Origin: Struthio camelus
Lineage: Eukaryota > Chordata > Aves > Struthioniformes > Struthionidae
Length of the DNA: 64,000 nucleotides
Reading direction: 5' to 3'
Assembly (NCBI RefSeq): GCF_040807025.1
Contig: NC_090944.1
Location: 110,918,238-110,982,237, forward strand
In this document: piece after piece, positions 39,576 through 52,827 of the stretch
How positions within the stretch are numbered: the stretch's first letter is position 1
Layout of the letters: the number at the start of each line of letters is the position of its first letter
The notes under the pieces: model-generated
What the model saw: only the letters and a program-made list of their open reading frames with translations
Database searches by the model: none
Told to the model about the DNA's origin: nothing
Made by a program: the position numbers and the translations under genes

Positions 39576-42500
39576 AAGTTTAAATGGATTATTTTCTTAT
39601 TGTTTAACAGAGTACACTGCATTCACTTGTGTTCATGCAATCTGCATTATTACTATTGCATTTCCCTCTGAAGTTTTATTCAAATTGTCTTCACAATTCA
39701 AAATGAAACTCTCAAATTTTTCCCCATTTCACCTGGTTTTAACGTGAAACTGCACATTTCTCATGGCTCTTTAGATCACAAAGCTTTTCTTGGGCCTGGG
39801 CCCCAGTTAACTCAATAGTTATGCAAACATTAGCAAATTTTCCCTTAAGCTAGGTTTCACATTTGCAATGAAACCTGAACTCAGGCAAATTTTGTGTGGT
39901 TTTCATTGCAAACATGTAGGCAATGCAATAAAGCTGTGCCTTTTCCTGTCTATCCTCTGGAATGATCTAATTTTTCATTTTTATCAGTTCCCTTATATTA
40001 ATGCCATAGTAAAGTCATTGTTAATTTGCAGTTTAATGTATGTATATGAGCCATCAGGGAGGATGTTTGTTGCAATTTTGCAAGACATTTTTGGTAATTT
40101 TGGCAGTTAGAGTTGACTGAAGTTTCACATATTAAGATTTTAGCCAACACATGAAGAAGTCTCCTTTTTCTTCTTGGCATAGTCCAAAAACATAAATGTA
40201 GTTTTTTGTGTGTGTTTGTTTACAAGCATGTACCTTTGAAAAGGAGGGCTAGTCGATCAGTGTGAATGTCTAGTCCCCCTCTGTCAGATTTTATATTTGG
40301 GCTGGAGTGGTGAATGGCTGTTGTTTCTGTAGATGGCAAGAAATTTAATTACACCGAGCCTTTCTACCCCCTTATGGCAGCCTTGGAGTATTTATTGCTG
40401 TGCTTTTCAGTCCACAGAAATCTGCAGGAATTTCTAAGTGCAAGAACCATTCCAGCTCTAAATGGTGAAAATCAAACCTTTTCTGCCAGTGATCTTTATC
40501 GAGAGTTCTATCTAAAATTCTCCAGTTGTGCAGTGTATGTTATATACGAGGAGGTCTTTAGATCATTCTCTTTTGATTTTATATTTGTTTTTTTTTAAAA
40601 AAGGAAAAGTTCTTTTTTCTCTCTATTTCAGTTTATTTTCCAGTCAGTTGAGAAAAATTAATTGCTTATGCATATTAACAGCCTAGGGGAAATCTTGCAC
40701 CTTTCCCCTTTGTACCTCCCTTGATAAGCACAAGAAAGAGTACTTGTAAGCTAGTACATGAGTCTGTAATCCTAATTTATAGCACTGAGATACCTTTACC
40801 TGTATGTGATTACAAGCAAATTAGGAATTCTTGTTGATGCTAGTTTAGAGCACCAGATGACATAGTTTTGAACAGAATACAGGCTACATTTACTAGAACT
40901 CTCTAAGTTTGCAGCAGTCCAGAGGAAAACACACAGGCGGGCAGAGTTGAATCTTGCTGCAGCTGTTCTTGCTCCACGCTCTGTCAAAGGCTCTCCCCCT
41001 TCAGCAGTGTGTGCTCTTTGTGACTTCCAGGCATCACCTGGTCGGTTAGCTTAAATTTCCAGTGGAAGTGGTGCATTTGCACTAAAACACAAGACGGCGA
41101 TGAGGGGGTTGAGGCGCAGACACTTTTCTTTTACATGTTCTGTCAGGCTAAGGGAGTAGTTTTGTGCAGAGGGAGATGCTGGGAAGTTGACGTTTCTGTC
41201 TGGACCTTGTAAAATACTTAGCTGAGATTAGCTAAGAATAGGAGCTAGCTAGTAGGACAGTTAATCATACAACATTAATCTCTGAATTATTTTACCCCTT
41301 GCTAACTAAGGATATATCATAGGAGCTGTGATTCCAAATCTGGCAATTTATGACTTGCATAGTTGGTCCTGGCATACAGGGGAATCAATATCCAGTGCTT
41401 TCCAGGAAGCGAAACTCTTTGAGCAACTGTTTTTGCACAGTGAGGTACAGAGGGTACAACATTCACATTGACTATTGAAGGAAATCAGTTTACGTGCCAA
41501 AGAAGAATATTTAGAGACTTATTCAGATATAAAATCATCTAATTCTTTTTACATATAGCATACATAATATTACTAATACTTAAATGCACGCACAGAGATT
41601 TAGCTGGTTATCCCCAAGCTCCTAGAGATGGGAATATGGCAGTTGGGGATAGCAGCAAGAAGGGGCTCACAGGAGAAGGGCCTTTACAGACTAATGGACG
41701 TTTTTCCTGTTTTCGACTGCATAACAACTAAATGGGCTTGCTTTATTAGTATTATCTGATGATGAATAGCCTATACTGTGCATTATTGTTCTAATGGTGT
41801 ACGTGTTGCTTACACACACTGCTACTACAAAATTTTCCATTGAGATATGCACCATCCAAAAAGCTTACAGCTGTCATTGTGCACTGCAGAATGTCCACCC
41901 AGTGAAAGAGAAACAGAAACTATTTCAGTGATAAAGCTACACATTTAAAGTTACTTTTGAGTAGGCAACAAATACCTAAAAGCATTTGCTTGTTAGAGCT
42001 GAATATGGATACAAGATACAGTATGCTAGCTCCTGCCCAAATATTTTACACTATACACTGGTCAATCCATTAGGTTGATGCAAGTGTTTAGGTGACTCAA
42101 AGGGTGTGCAAAGTTAAGAGAAGGGATTGATATAAGAAAATTCTGTAAAACGTTCATCAAAAAGCTCATTTGCTGGTAGTCATGGAGAAAAGCACAGCAG
42201 GCAAAGGTGTGCTGGTTAATTACATGTACAGCGTGTATCTGCTCAGGCTGTAGTTGTTTAATGAGAACCTGGTCCTGCCTTTTTATGCGTCTGCCCTCCA
42301 GCTTGACCATGCAGACGTGGGAGGAACTGTAATATGCAATGGATGTTGCTGCAAGCACGTAGTCTCTTAAACTTTCCTTCAAGTCTGCATCCTTGTTCTC
42401 TTTTAACAACTAGCTAGTTTTACTGCGGTTAGTGCAAGCTAGGAGCATTGGGAGAAAATGGGCACTGGCATTTTTCAGCTTTCCTTAGTCTTCTTGCTAT

Positions 42501-45500
42501 TCATCTCACATTGATATCTTTTTGCAGCAGACCTTCCCACCATTCCCTGTCTTTGTCCCAGAACTGACTCTCAGCTGCCCTGCTGGCCTCTCCTCCGAGG
42601 CTCACACCGAGTCCTTCACCGTTTTCATTGCAGTAGAAAATTTAAAATTGACTCCCAGCCAGTCTGTATGGTTGTTGTACCGCACCTAGATTGCATACGT
42701 AACATGGCAGCGCTCCCTACTCTGTGTCAGAGAACGAGGAGGCAATGTATTGCTGTTGCTTTACTTCTATTTTAGTGAACAAGCTGGAGATTTTATAGCA
42801 CAGGGTTAAGATCTTCTGTTAGGGTACATACTGTTTGCCTGCATTCACGCTTGCTTTGAAATTTGCTGCGAGTTCTTAAAAAGACTTGTAACTTCAAATT
42901 TTTATGAAAACCTGTACTTATGTATATAGACTTCAGCTGAAGCTCATATCCCTACACTGAATGACACAACCTTTAAGCTGGGATCTTGCTGTCTGCACTT
43001 TTTCTCTTGTAGGGCTGCTCAAATACTGGGGGAACTTCAGCACTGAATAGTTGGTTAATTTTTAATAGAGTTCAAAAATCTCTGGTGCAAAAATGTTTTG
43101 ATCACATCTACAGTTTTGTTTCTGTTAGAATTATAGATAAAAGTGGTTCTAACGTTTGTAGGATATTTAATGTTGCAAATTAGCATTACTAGCTCAGCTT
43201 ATTTCAGGCTCGTCACATCACTTGCTTTCTGAATCTCTTCTCCCACCCTCTTACCCCCTCCCTTCGATTCCTGTGTTTTTTGACTAACTGTTTTGGTCTT
43301 TTTTCCTTTTCACCTTTTGATATACATGTTTGATATTTCTTCGCTGCTTAAATCAGAACTTCCCCTGCTTTAACATAGTAAACAAAACCAAGGACAACAT
43401 GGAAAACATCTGAAAAGATTAATGCCAGCTGCAGTCATGTCAGCAGTGCAGTTTATATTTAGAGGAGAAGCGTGCTGAAGAGGAGGTGAAGAGTTCAGAG
43501 TGGGATTCGACCTGAGTGCTTGGGTCTGAGCGAGAACTGCTGCTAAGATTGAACTGGCCTCCCCAGCTAATGTGTATGGTGCCGCTTTCAGTCTATTACC
43601 ACAGCTTTTCCCTTTGCAGCCTTAGAAAAGCCGTTTGGAAAGAGGAAGATACATGAACACCCACCCTTTTGCCAAGAAGCCACAAGTTCAGACAAAAGGA
43701 GCTTTTGATGCTCTCTAATCTTGCAAGTTATCCAGCATAAACCTGACTCCTAATTCTGTATCCTACTCAGTGGACCACAAGCCTCCATGCTTACCGTGAG
43801 TTTAACTATCTTCATACTTACATGTCCCCTTTCCCTGTGTGTTGCTCACTCACCCCCAAATTCATGGCTTTGTTCCTATAGTTCTCTTGTCAGGGAGGGA
43901 ACTATTGATGGGTCCCCTTGTTGCAGACAAAGTGATCACAAAACAAAATCCTGGCAGTCAGGGCAGAGCAAACTTCTACCGAGTTTTGGTAGAACCCTAG
44001 CCAGACTTTGACCACTTAAAAGGTTTAAACCCAAATACCGCAACATTAGGCTTTTTTTTTTTTTTATGGCAATATATCCTCTACTACTTGCTGATCATTT
44101 TGGGAGAAAAAAAAATCAAAGACTTTTTTAGAATGTTATACTACTTCTGCTTCTTGCACAATAGTACAAAAAGTAAGTTTTTTAAACACAGTTAAATCTA
44201 CATGGTCAAAAATTTATTAAAAGGTCTTATTTCATTTATTTTAAAAATGAAAAGTTTAGTGAGATGTGTGAGGGAATACTCTTTCTTCAGTATTGTTTGC
44301 ACTGATGCATTGGTGAAACAGATTGCTTGAGGTTACAGTTAGTGGAAAACTGAGATGAAAAACTGGAAATAATTTTCTAATATTATGATTCAGAAAGATG
44401 ACAAAACCATCATAGTTGCCTATCTGCTAGCACTGCAGTCTAGCATCTGGAAACTGGAAAAGAAAGCAGTTTTCTTCGAGTGATGCCATTTGTTAGCTGA
44501 AGGAAGTGGAAACTTTTGAAAGTGACCTGAAATCACTATAATTCTGCATTTTGTTTGGTTGATTGCTTGGCTGTTTTTTTAATTTTGCATTTGGAAAGAT
44601 TGGGATGAGGAAGTCTTATTCTTCATTACACGGGAAACTAACTTGCTTAATCACATCAGAATGGTTTAATGGCAGAAGACTTTATAACTACAGTGATATC
44701 CATTATCTCTTAAAGAAGCCTTTCTACATTTATTAAAATATTAAGTCTGAGTGCCAGTGTATATATAACACTGTCAGCCAGGAGAAATCGCCCTTTCTGA
44801 AGCTTTCCTAGTGTTTCCTCTCCCTCCTCCGCACGTTGACCCGTGTGAAGGCATATGGAGAAGGGGTTAAGAATTCACAAGGATGAGTCTTGTAGCTGAA
44901 TTTATCTCAGTAACCCAAGATGTTCATGAATGTGGCACACTACTGCAGCTATTCTTGTATTGGCTTCCCCACCAAGTCCTGACATGCTTTCGTCCATGCA
45001 TGCTTCTTGAGTTTCACTCCACGGGGAAGTCTGGGGAGATCTTGTGACAAACAGGCCTCAGTCTCTTGGATGCTTACTGAACCAACTTGTTTATATTTTT
45101 CATGCATCCTGCTTTTGTTATGCTGAAACTTTTATTTCCTTGTACTTTACTACACTCCCTGCTACCACATGACATTGAAAATTATTTAAGAGTTTCTGTT
45201 TAAAAGTACATCAGTGCTCACTCTTAGAGTGAACATTATATACGGGATTGTTGCACTGTGTTTGCTTTCCAGGCTGGTGTATTCAAATGCAGCCAACATC
45301 TAGAGACATAATGTTTATGAAGCAACTGAAGTACCTTGCATTTGCTCAGGCTATTCTTCACCTCTTTATGTTTTCCCAGCCCTGAAGTTCAGGAAGCAAC
45401 TAAGCTGGAACAATCTGTGCTGGAATATGAAAATAAAAGACTGAGTTTATAAATTAAGTAGATACTTTATCACTTGTGGGATTGGGATTGTAACAGTACT

Positions 45501-46239
45501 GTTGCTACTCGAGCACCTGAAATGGAATTTTGATAAATCACTTGAAAATTTCCTCTTGTAAGAAAAATTTGAATTAGATTTTAGTTAGCTGAAACTCCTT
45601 TTATACAGAATAAGACCACACCCAGAATGAGATTGTTATGCTGTACATCCCCTTAAGTCTCAGAAATTTGTTAATTTAAGTAAAGAGTTTTGTTAGGAAG
45701 AACAGACTATGGGATTGACTAGATGGGTGGAGCCATGCTGGTAGGCAACAGATAGCCAATGGGCAACCATTGTCCTTGGTTCCTCTCCAGAACAGTGTGT
45801 GTGCATGCATACCTCTGTGTGTATGTGGTCCTCTTTCTTCTTTTGGGGTGTCTTTCCTTTTATCCTTCCTGTTAAGCATTTGATTGTACGGAGTGATAAC
45901 TAGTCTCCATCTTCCCGTATTTATGCAAACCATTGCATGCGTATCTGTAGCCATGAATAAATACTTATGAAAAGCATTTTTGTTTATGGCTAACTAAATA
46001 ACCAGTTAAATTATCTTATAGTTCAGCTGCAGGACTTTGAGTTATTCTGGAAAGGATGAGCGCTGATATTTTCAAATAAAAGCTTAATATTGAAAATGAA
46101 ATGCTTAAATTCACAGATGTTGAATATCAGTTTGTGAAAATGGATAATGGAGAAATGGAAATGTTCTGTCTCTTGAAAAACAAGCCACAAGCTCAGGTGC
46201 CTGATAATGGAATTAACTCTAGTCTTCCAATTTTGAAAA
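39576..46239. other. Noncoding unique DNA, no gene recognised
   Basis: No supportable gene. The ATG frame 40,314-40,598 (94 codons) is open across A+T-rich sequence behind a possible splice acceptor at 40,331-40,332 but has no recognised domain. A T14 tract lies at 44,052-44,065. A GT-rich patch at about 45,795-45,826 (GTGTGTGTGCATGCATACC) is the only other simple sequence. Confidence 0.6.
44052..44065. repeat. T14 homopolymer
   Basis: An uninterrupted run of 14 T after TTAGGC. It is a simple repeat with no adjacent recognised element. Confidence 0.9.
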
Positions 46240-46370
46240 TGACAGTACACATTTCCTCATCTCTAAAATGGGCTGTCTCTTCAGAAGGAAGTTGCATCTG
46301 TGCTTGTTCTAGGAAGCGCTTTGACATTATTGGGTACAAACTGCTAGAGAACTGTAACGTGTAATTGTTC
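46240..46370 (+). mobile_element. MIR/CORE-SINE-like element with L2-type tail
   Basis: CATTTCCTCATCTCTAAAAT then GGGCTG matches the 'gtttcctcatctgtaaaatggg' block of MIR-type SINEs. Further on, GGAAGCGCTTTGACATTATT then GGGTACAAACTGCTAGAGAA matches the 'aaagcgctttgagatcctcg' and 'gatgaaaggcgctatagaa' tail of amniote MIR variants. Order, spacing and orientation (+) agree. The C-terminal half of the 87-codon frame at 46,101-46,364 is a translation of this element. Confidence 0.72.
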
Positions 46371-49300
46371 TGAACGAACAGAACAGTTTTTGGACTAGGA
46401 CATAGTATTTTAACCTACTCCTCCAGAGCCAGGAGGATGTTTGCTCAACTGCTAACACAATTGTGACGAAAGATATGAATAAACTAAAAAGGAAAAGCAA
46501 GTGCCTTGATGAACTCTGTTGTAAATGTATCCAACAATGTTACTGTTATGAGGAGACTTCCTTTTTTGGGGAGAAAAACAATTTATATTCAGCACAACGT
46601 CAGCAGAAGTTATTTTCCTTCCCAATTCTGTGTGAGAAGAAACTTCACCGTTTACAAGATTGTGGTCTTTTCAGTAAGCTGATACAAGTAATGCTGACTA
46701 CAAGGATTGCCCAGCAGTATGTGGTCAAGTGTGTATTAATAAAGAAGAAAGCTCTTAGTGGTTTGGCCCAAATTCTTTTGGCTCTATAGGCACTGCTGTG
46801 TCTCATGTGGGAAATGGAACTGAAATACTCTGAAATCCTACTACTGCTGAGTCCAGTTTTAGGCTACCAGGAAAAGGGTGAGAAATGAATCTTTCACTTT
46901 GTTGAAAGATATTGCTACTGGCTCTAGAGATTTCTCAGCAACTTGATCTTGCTTGAGATCTCCTGTCAATAGCAGTGTCGTTCTTGGGGTAGAGTTTGCC
47001 AGATTAAGTCCAGCAAAGGACAGCACGAGTAGGGGAATGCCTAAATTCCACGGCATTTCTCATGGGCAATCTGGGAGAGTGCCATTGATTTTCCTCTTAT
47101 GTATGGATCTCTCTTAAGTTTCTCTCATCTGAGAGCTTTTTGGTGGGATGTAGTCAAGACAAAAGACTCTGCTCTGGTTTGACTGCTGGTCAGCTATGAT
47201 AGGTTGCTGAGATGTCCATGGATGATAATATGGGTCTCAATGGTAAAAATGCCAACTAAAATATCAAAAAGAGTGAAAATTACTTTAAACAAGTATACAC
47301 CTTTTGTTCCCTAGGAGAATAACGATAGGGTAAGGAGTGTCACACCTGAGGTTTGTTCCTTGTCTTAACTTAAAAGTGAAGTATGATGAAGGCAACAGTC
47401 CTTCTTCAATGTGATCCCTAGCGTTCAAGAAATGGAAGTGAAAGCTCCTCAAAGCACCTTTGCTGGACTTGCCAGCCATTTTGTGCAGAGGGTATGAAAG
47501 GGGGTTGCTCCCACTACATCATCTGTCCCCTTTTATCTAGATCGGCACAACCCATGCTAAGACGGTAGAGTCTTTATGTGATGCCTGACGTCGGAGCTCA
47601 AGTGGCATTATTTAAAGATGTGTCCACAAGGGAATACCCTCTAAAAAGCCTGTTCTTGTTCAGTGAGCAGACTTAGAGGTGCCCTTAGGAGAGTGAGGAT
47701 GGCCTTGAGAGTCCTTTCCTATGGTCTGACTTGCCTGACTTGCGGATACCTGCCTGCTGTCATCAGAAATACGGGGAATCAGATGTGGAGCTGTGAAAGT
47801 TTGCTTTAAGTATCTTTGAGTCTTTGCAGTTCTGCAGTGAACAGGACTATTTCACCTTTGCCTAGAAAAGGACGGTGGCTTCCTCATGCCAGAAACAGTT
47901 AGCAACTTTGCTCTCCACCTGCAATGCGTCATACACCTCTGAGTCCTGGAGCAAATATGAAACATGGGCTATTAGGAACAGGAATTCAAGGGAAGGACTG
48001 ACATGGTGAATAGGAGGGAAGCACGGGGTTAGAAAGCAGAACTGGAAGGATTGTAGATGATTTGCTACAGTTACTGCTGTGAACTTAAACAGGACTAAGG
48101 CTTATCTATGCATAAGCCTCAAGTCACTGGGACAACTGCCACGTGTATTAAATATGTTGAGTTGGGTTTTTCAGTCAGTTGCGGGAGCCTGGTTACATCT
48201 CAGTGTTTTCAATGCTCTTTGAAAGGCAATTGGAGAAGAAAGAACCTATGTATTAAGTAAATTTGTGACTACAAGTTTTGGTACCTGTTACTTTCTTCAG
48301 ACTCTTTAACTGCAGGGAGTGTTTTTCAGTAAGGTCATGCTACCAGCCTTCCAAGTGCCAGCTTTTTTTGAAAGTTCATTGTATAAAAAGAGCTCTCTGA
48401 AACACAAAAACTGTTTTGAATAAGCTGACTACTAATCAGTTTTCTCAAAAACCTCAGTATTTAAAAAGAGCTTATCCAATTCATCTCAACACTACATACA
48501 CAGTTTCCACTGCAGAATCTGAGCCTAAGGGCAGTTGGACCAGATCTTCAGATACTGTGATCAGAGTGGCTCTCCTGACGTGAACGTAGTAGTGCCAAAC
48601 TGTGCCATCTTAGGATCTAGACCTTTGTGTGAAAGCAAACCTCTTTAATGGGAAGCCAAAACCATGTTCTAATGCAGCAACTGCCTTTGAACTGCAGCTA
48701 ACTTTTGTGATTTTTTTTTCCCCTTTGTTAGCTGTTTTGACCTCTTATGTGAACTTGGGTTAGGGTTCCTGGGTGGGGAAAAGAAGAGTTTACTTTCAAA
48801 AAAAAAATCCATTTTGAAATGATAGGAAACAGCTGACTTAGTATTGCTAAATCCCTGCTTTAGAGCTGATGAACAATTTGTTCCTAATTCCATCTTTTTT
48901 CTTTCTTTCTTTCAAAATGTTCTTTTATTATTGCAGTGTGTGAGATCACGTAAATTCCTATAAGCCTGTCCTTTGTTGAACTGTTCCACTCTGCTATTCC
49001 TTCAAGAGCCACTGCTTAGATGCTGATACAAGACTCCTTTATTTGGGTACCCCTTTGTTCTTCTTTCCCAGCCTCCCGTCAGGTTCTTTTTACTCTCTTC
49101 TGACCCTTTTAGGGTCGGAAAGGGATGGAATCAGGTCCTAGCTGTCCAGTTAACAATTCCTCTAGTGTAAGGTGGTGGAATAACTACTACAACTTCATTC
49201 CTTTCCCAGCCAAGCAAGCAGGAGGATTTGTGTTGGAAACGTTTCAGAACTGACAACAGTTATATAGCGCTGTGCTAGCTTTCAGCTGAGGTATGGTTCT

Positions 49301-50112
49301 GGAGTGAGTGCGGCTAGATGATATTTGTTAAAAGAGACCCTGGGGCCAAAGATACACAAGTCCTTTCCTGGCAGCAACAGAAATGGCTGAAGAGATTTAA
49401 CAGTGCCAGCCCTACTCCAAATGCTGCTGTTACCCTCTTGCTGAAGGCCGTGAATTGCGCTGGTCTGCCAGTTGCGCTTCTCTTGACGTTATTCCCAATG
49501 GCCAATTCCAGTCAAAATGAGCTGGGTTGGCAAAGGCCAATATTTAAATTGCTTAAATTATCTGGGCTTTTCGATGAAATAGGCTAGAGATGATCCACAA
49601 AGCAGCTCATCCAGCAGATTCGAGGAAGCAATAACCTCTGGCAGAAGGACAGTGATGAGTAACTGAAGCTGGATTAGGGACTACAGCCTCTGGAGTTGGC
49701 ACTGCTGCAACTGGAAGAGGATGGGTATGCACGGCCCAGGCTGTCCAGCTTCTGCTGGTGAGCTGGGGGCCGATGTTCACCGTTGGTTCCTTGCCTTTGC
49801 CGCGCAGGGTGAATCTAAAAGGAGACACCGGATAGTCATCTCTCTGCTCAGCAAGTTTACCAGGCTGTATGAAATGCAGCTGTTCTTTCCCTCCCCTCAG
49901 ACTAAAGACACTTGGTAGCATACCCTTAACACACAGCTGACCATACCAAAACAGCATGTGACAGCTCTTGCTACCCTGCTGCGTGGGACAAGGTAGAGCT
50001 ACGCATGCCTTGGACCAAATGCCCCTTTTCATGCTGTTCATAGGATCTCAGCTCTTTGCGTTGCTGATGGAGAAAAGAGAAAATCATTTTTCCCCGCTTC
50101 CAATGCTTTCTA
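46371..50112. other. Noncoding unique DNA, no gene recognised
   Basis: No supportable gene. The frame at 46,475-46,789 (ATG, 104 codons, Lys- and Cys-rich) and the minus-strand frame 49,607-50,041 (144 codons) show no recognisable domain. A palindromic relic lies at 48,536-48,623, and a TTTC-type patch at about 48,895-48,913. Confidence 0.55.
48536..48623. repeat. Degraded palindromic (MITE-like) repeat
   Basis: The ends are TGGACCAGATCTTCAGAT and, after an 88-bp span, CATCTTAGGATCTAGACC. The two are imperfect reverse complements. The middle reads CTCCTGACGTGAACGTAG, the place where the old sauropsid palindrome has 'ctccattgacttcagtggag'. The total length fits that repeat (about 88 bp) with the well-known end 'gggccagatcctcagctggt'. 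This is the best of the palindromic copies here. It is non-coding and long inactive. Confidence 0.6.
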
Positions 50113-50128
50113 CCCCCCCCCCCCCCCC
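50113..50128. repeat. C16 homopolymer (G16 on the minus strand)
   Basis: An uninterrupted run of 16 C. On the minus strand the G16 could fold as a G-quadruplex with single-G loops. Such runs are often mis-sized in sequencing, so the exact length should be treated with caution. Confidence 0.88.
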
Positions 50129-52813
50129 ACCAAGGTGCTATAAAAGCCCCCTCCTTCAACTGCCTGAATTCCCCCTTGGAAATGAAGTTGAACTAAAAGC
50201 TTCCTATCTTTCTTTTCTGTACAGTCTTAAAATCTCTTCGTTTCAGTTATCAGCTGCTAATTAACCCTTCTTCTCACTAGTGAGCAGTTACTTTAGCAAT
50301 ATTCCTCTAAAAATTTAAGGGACTATATGTCAGTGAGTAACTGGTTTCTGGTGATAACAGAAAAATTTACAGTTTGAGCCTCTTCCTTAAAATGCTCCAG
50401 GATAAGTTACATCACTTGTTTTTCTGTCTTGCAGGGAATTACTAAGATGACAGAAATAATTTGGGAGCTCTAGTTTGCCACTCATTATTTGACATTTGCA
50501 TTTTTATGTTTCTTTCAGTCAGGACAGTAAACTCTGGCCAAGCAGGCTTAACCACATTCATGTTCGCTTGCTACATCTCACAGATCCAGCAGTTGTCACA
50601 CAAATGTTAATGGGAGGTTTCCTGCAGCAGGCCTTAGCACAGGCAGAGGAAAAACTTCAGAGTTTGGCTGTTGATCTTTTCTGTCTGTAACAACTTCCTG
50701 GGTTTCTCTCCAAAATTCCAACCTCATTTTCCACTTACTTAAACAAGAACAGAATCACAAGTTTTGCAAGCATTTTGTCTAAAACTGGTTACCCTGATAG
50801 TTTTTCTGGTATGGTTTTTATACAAACTAATGTGCTCTCACTTGCTTGGGCTAGAACGATCCCTGGGGACTGTTTTGCAGGTTGGGATTGGTGGAGGCAT
50901 GTTGTGTTTGCCCAGCTCAGCTTCCCTGCCCTGAAAGGCCTCTCTCCTGCAGCCAGCCTGAAGAAGAGCCCAGCTCCTTGGGGAAGCAGAGGCTGGGAGT
51001 GCTGCAATTGCTGTAGGAGCACTTTGACAAAGAGAGACTCTTCTTCAGCCATCACTGGTCCCTCTGCAGCCCGTGGGCAGCACGAGAGGACTTGGCAAAA
51101 ATCCTTAATCTTGCTCATTTCTTAATTAAAAAAGCAAACAAAAATCAACCAATGAAAAAAAGGAACTGAACCACGGTTGGACTGCCAGAGTTTTGATTTA
51201 AATTTCCTTAGCTGAAATTTCAAGTTGAAGACCCTCATCTTGAGAGAAGCTAATAAAAATGTTATTGTGCTCCAGCATTGACATTTTGGGGGTAGTATGG
51301 TGGACTTTGTGTTCAAATGAAATTGAGAGGGTCTCTCTAACCCTTGTGCTGAAAGGAATCGTAGGCTGAAGCCTGAACTCCTCAAAATATTCCATGTGGC
51401 ACACAATAGCTAGACATACTCCTTTAAATACAGCACATTACAGAGAGTCTTTAGGAGTAGATGTGAATATTTTAACTCTTTCAGGCTCTTTTGAAAAATA
51501 TCTTGTTAACTAGACATCTTTTAAACAACTTGGTGTGACTACTTCAAGTAACTGTGAACTGGAGTGAAAAACCAGGATGCGAAAGGAAGTGAGTACACTG
51601 CTGGTATCCCTTAGCTAAACTAGCAGATGCATTATGCAGATCAGCTCCAAGAAGGGTAAACATGTGTCGAAGGTCGCTATTTCACCCTTGGCTGACTGAG
51701 GTCCTTAGGGGAATTTTGATTTTGCCAAAGCATATTTAAAGTCTCTGCAAGTTGCACATCATTTCCCAGGTGCCTCTTGTTTTCTAAAGCCCAAGTTGAA
51801 GCTCAGTGTTCCAAATTGCCTCTTTCATAATCATTTTTGGCAGACTGTCCTGAAGCAGTATTCAATGTTTTTATGGGCCCTCAAAACAGAAAGAACTTGC
51901 GTTCCTGAAAAGAGACTGCAGATGAGGGTGGTGGTGGTGGAAGTAGAGACACACATTAGCAAGTATTCACAAATTTCTACTGATTTCTGCTCAGGTGATA
52001 AACACGTCTCTAAAAAGTCAATACAAGGGATAAGCATCACAGTTTTAAGAGAGAATAAGCTGTTGCACAATTTTAGCCTCTCTTGGTGATGAGTGAGAGG
52101 AATCTCACTGTAATTTCAGAAACTACCTTGAAGTATTGCAATATTTTTTTCTCCACCTCTTCCTATCTTTCTGAATAAAGTGCTTCCTGCCACCCCAGAA
52201 TGGTCAATGCTACCCCTTAATTTACAGTTAGGAATGCAGACATGAAGGAAGGCAAGGGGATGAAATATGGTGTCAAGTTTGTATCTACTCACATTTCACA
52301 CACTAAGGAGACAAGCCCCTTTGGCCAGTTGCCATGGAGAATTTTCTTGCAGAAGTAAATAACTCAGAACAGAAAGAACTCAAATTCATACTACCCCAGC
52401 TGCAGAATGTCATTAAGTCTCAAAGGATGCTATGTGCATTGTGTGAAAAGAATTTTGTAATCCGGTTATAACTGTAGTTGCAAAACTATGTTTGAGTTTA
52501 AACCTTTATTTTGAACCTTTAATTTTGGCTTGCTTCTTGCATGCTGATTGAAGCACATATTGACTTATAATTTCTATTTTTAAGTCACAAAAAGGTTTAG
52601 ATTAGAAGTTTCAATAGTGGATGAGTGGTTGGTTTTGTTTTGTTTTCCTTTTTCTTCCTATGCCAAGCACTCTAATCTCCAATTGCTAATGCATCTTTTT
52701 AAGGATGCTTGAAAAGGGAATTAAATCTACCAAGGTACTCAAAATATCATGTTAGGGTTTTTTTTTAAGATTATCATTCATTCATGTGGCTTTCTGACCT
52801 CAAGAACCTTCAC

Positions 52814-52827
52814 TTTTTTTTTTTTTT
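52814..52827. repeat. T14 homopolymer
   Basis: An uninterrupted run of 14 T. The overlapping 92- and 61-codon frames translate it as poly-Phe and are not considered genes. Confidence 0.9.

Noticed and set aside
46101..46364. 87-codon frame with protein-like N-terminus
   Set aside because: Its second half is a translation of the MIR-like element at 46,240-46,370, so it is not treated as a gene.
49607..50041. 144-codon minus-strand frame, considered as a processed pseudogene
   Set aside because: No family could be recognised, no poly-A tail or target-site duplication was seen, and the opposite strand also carries open frames.
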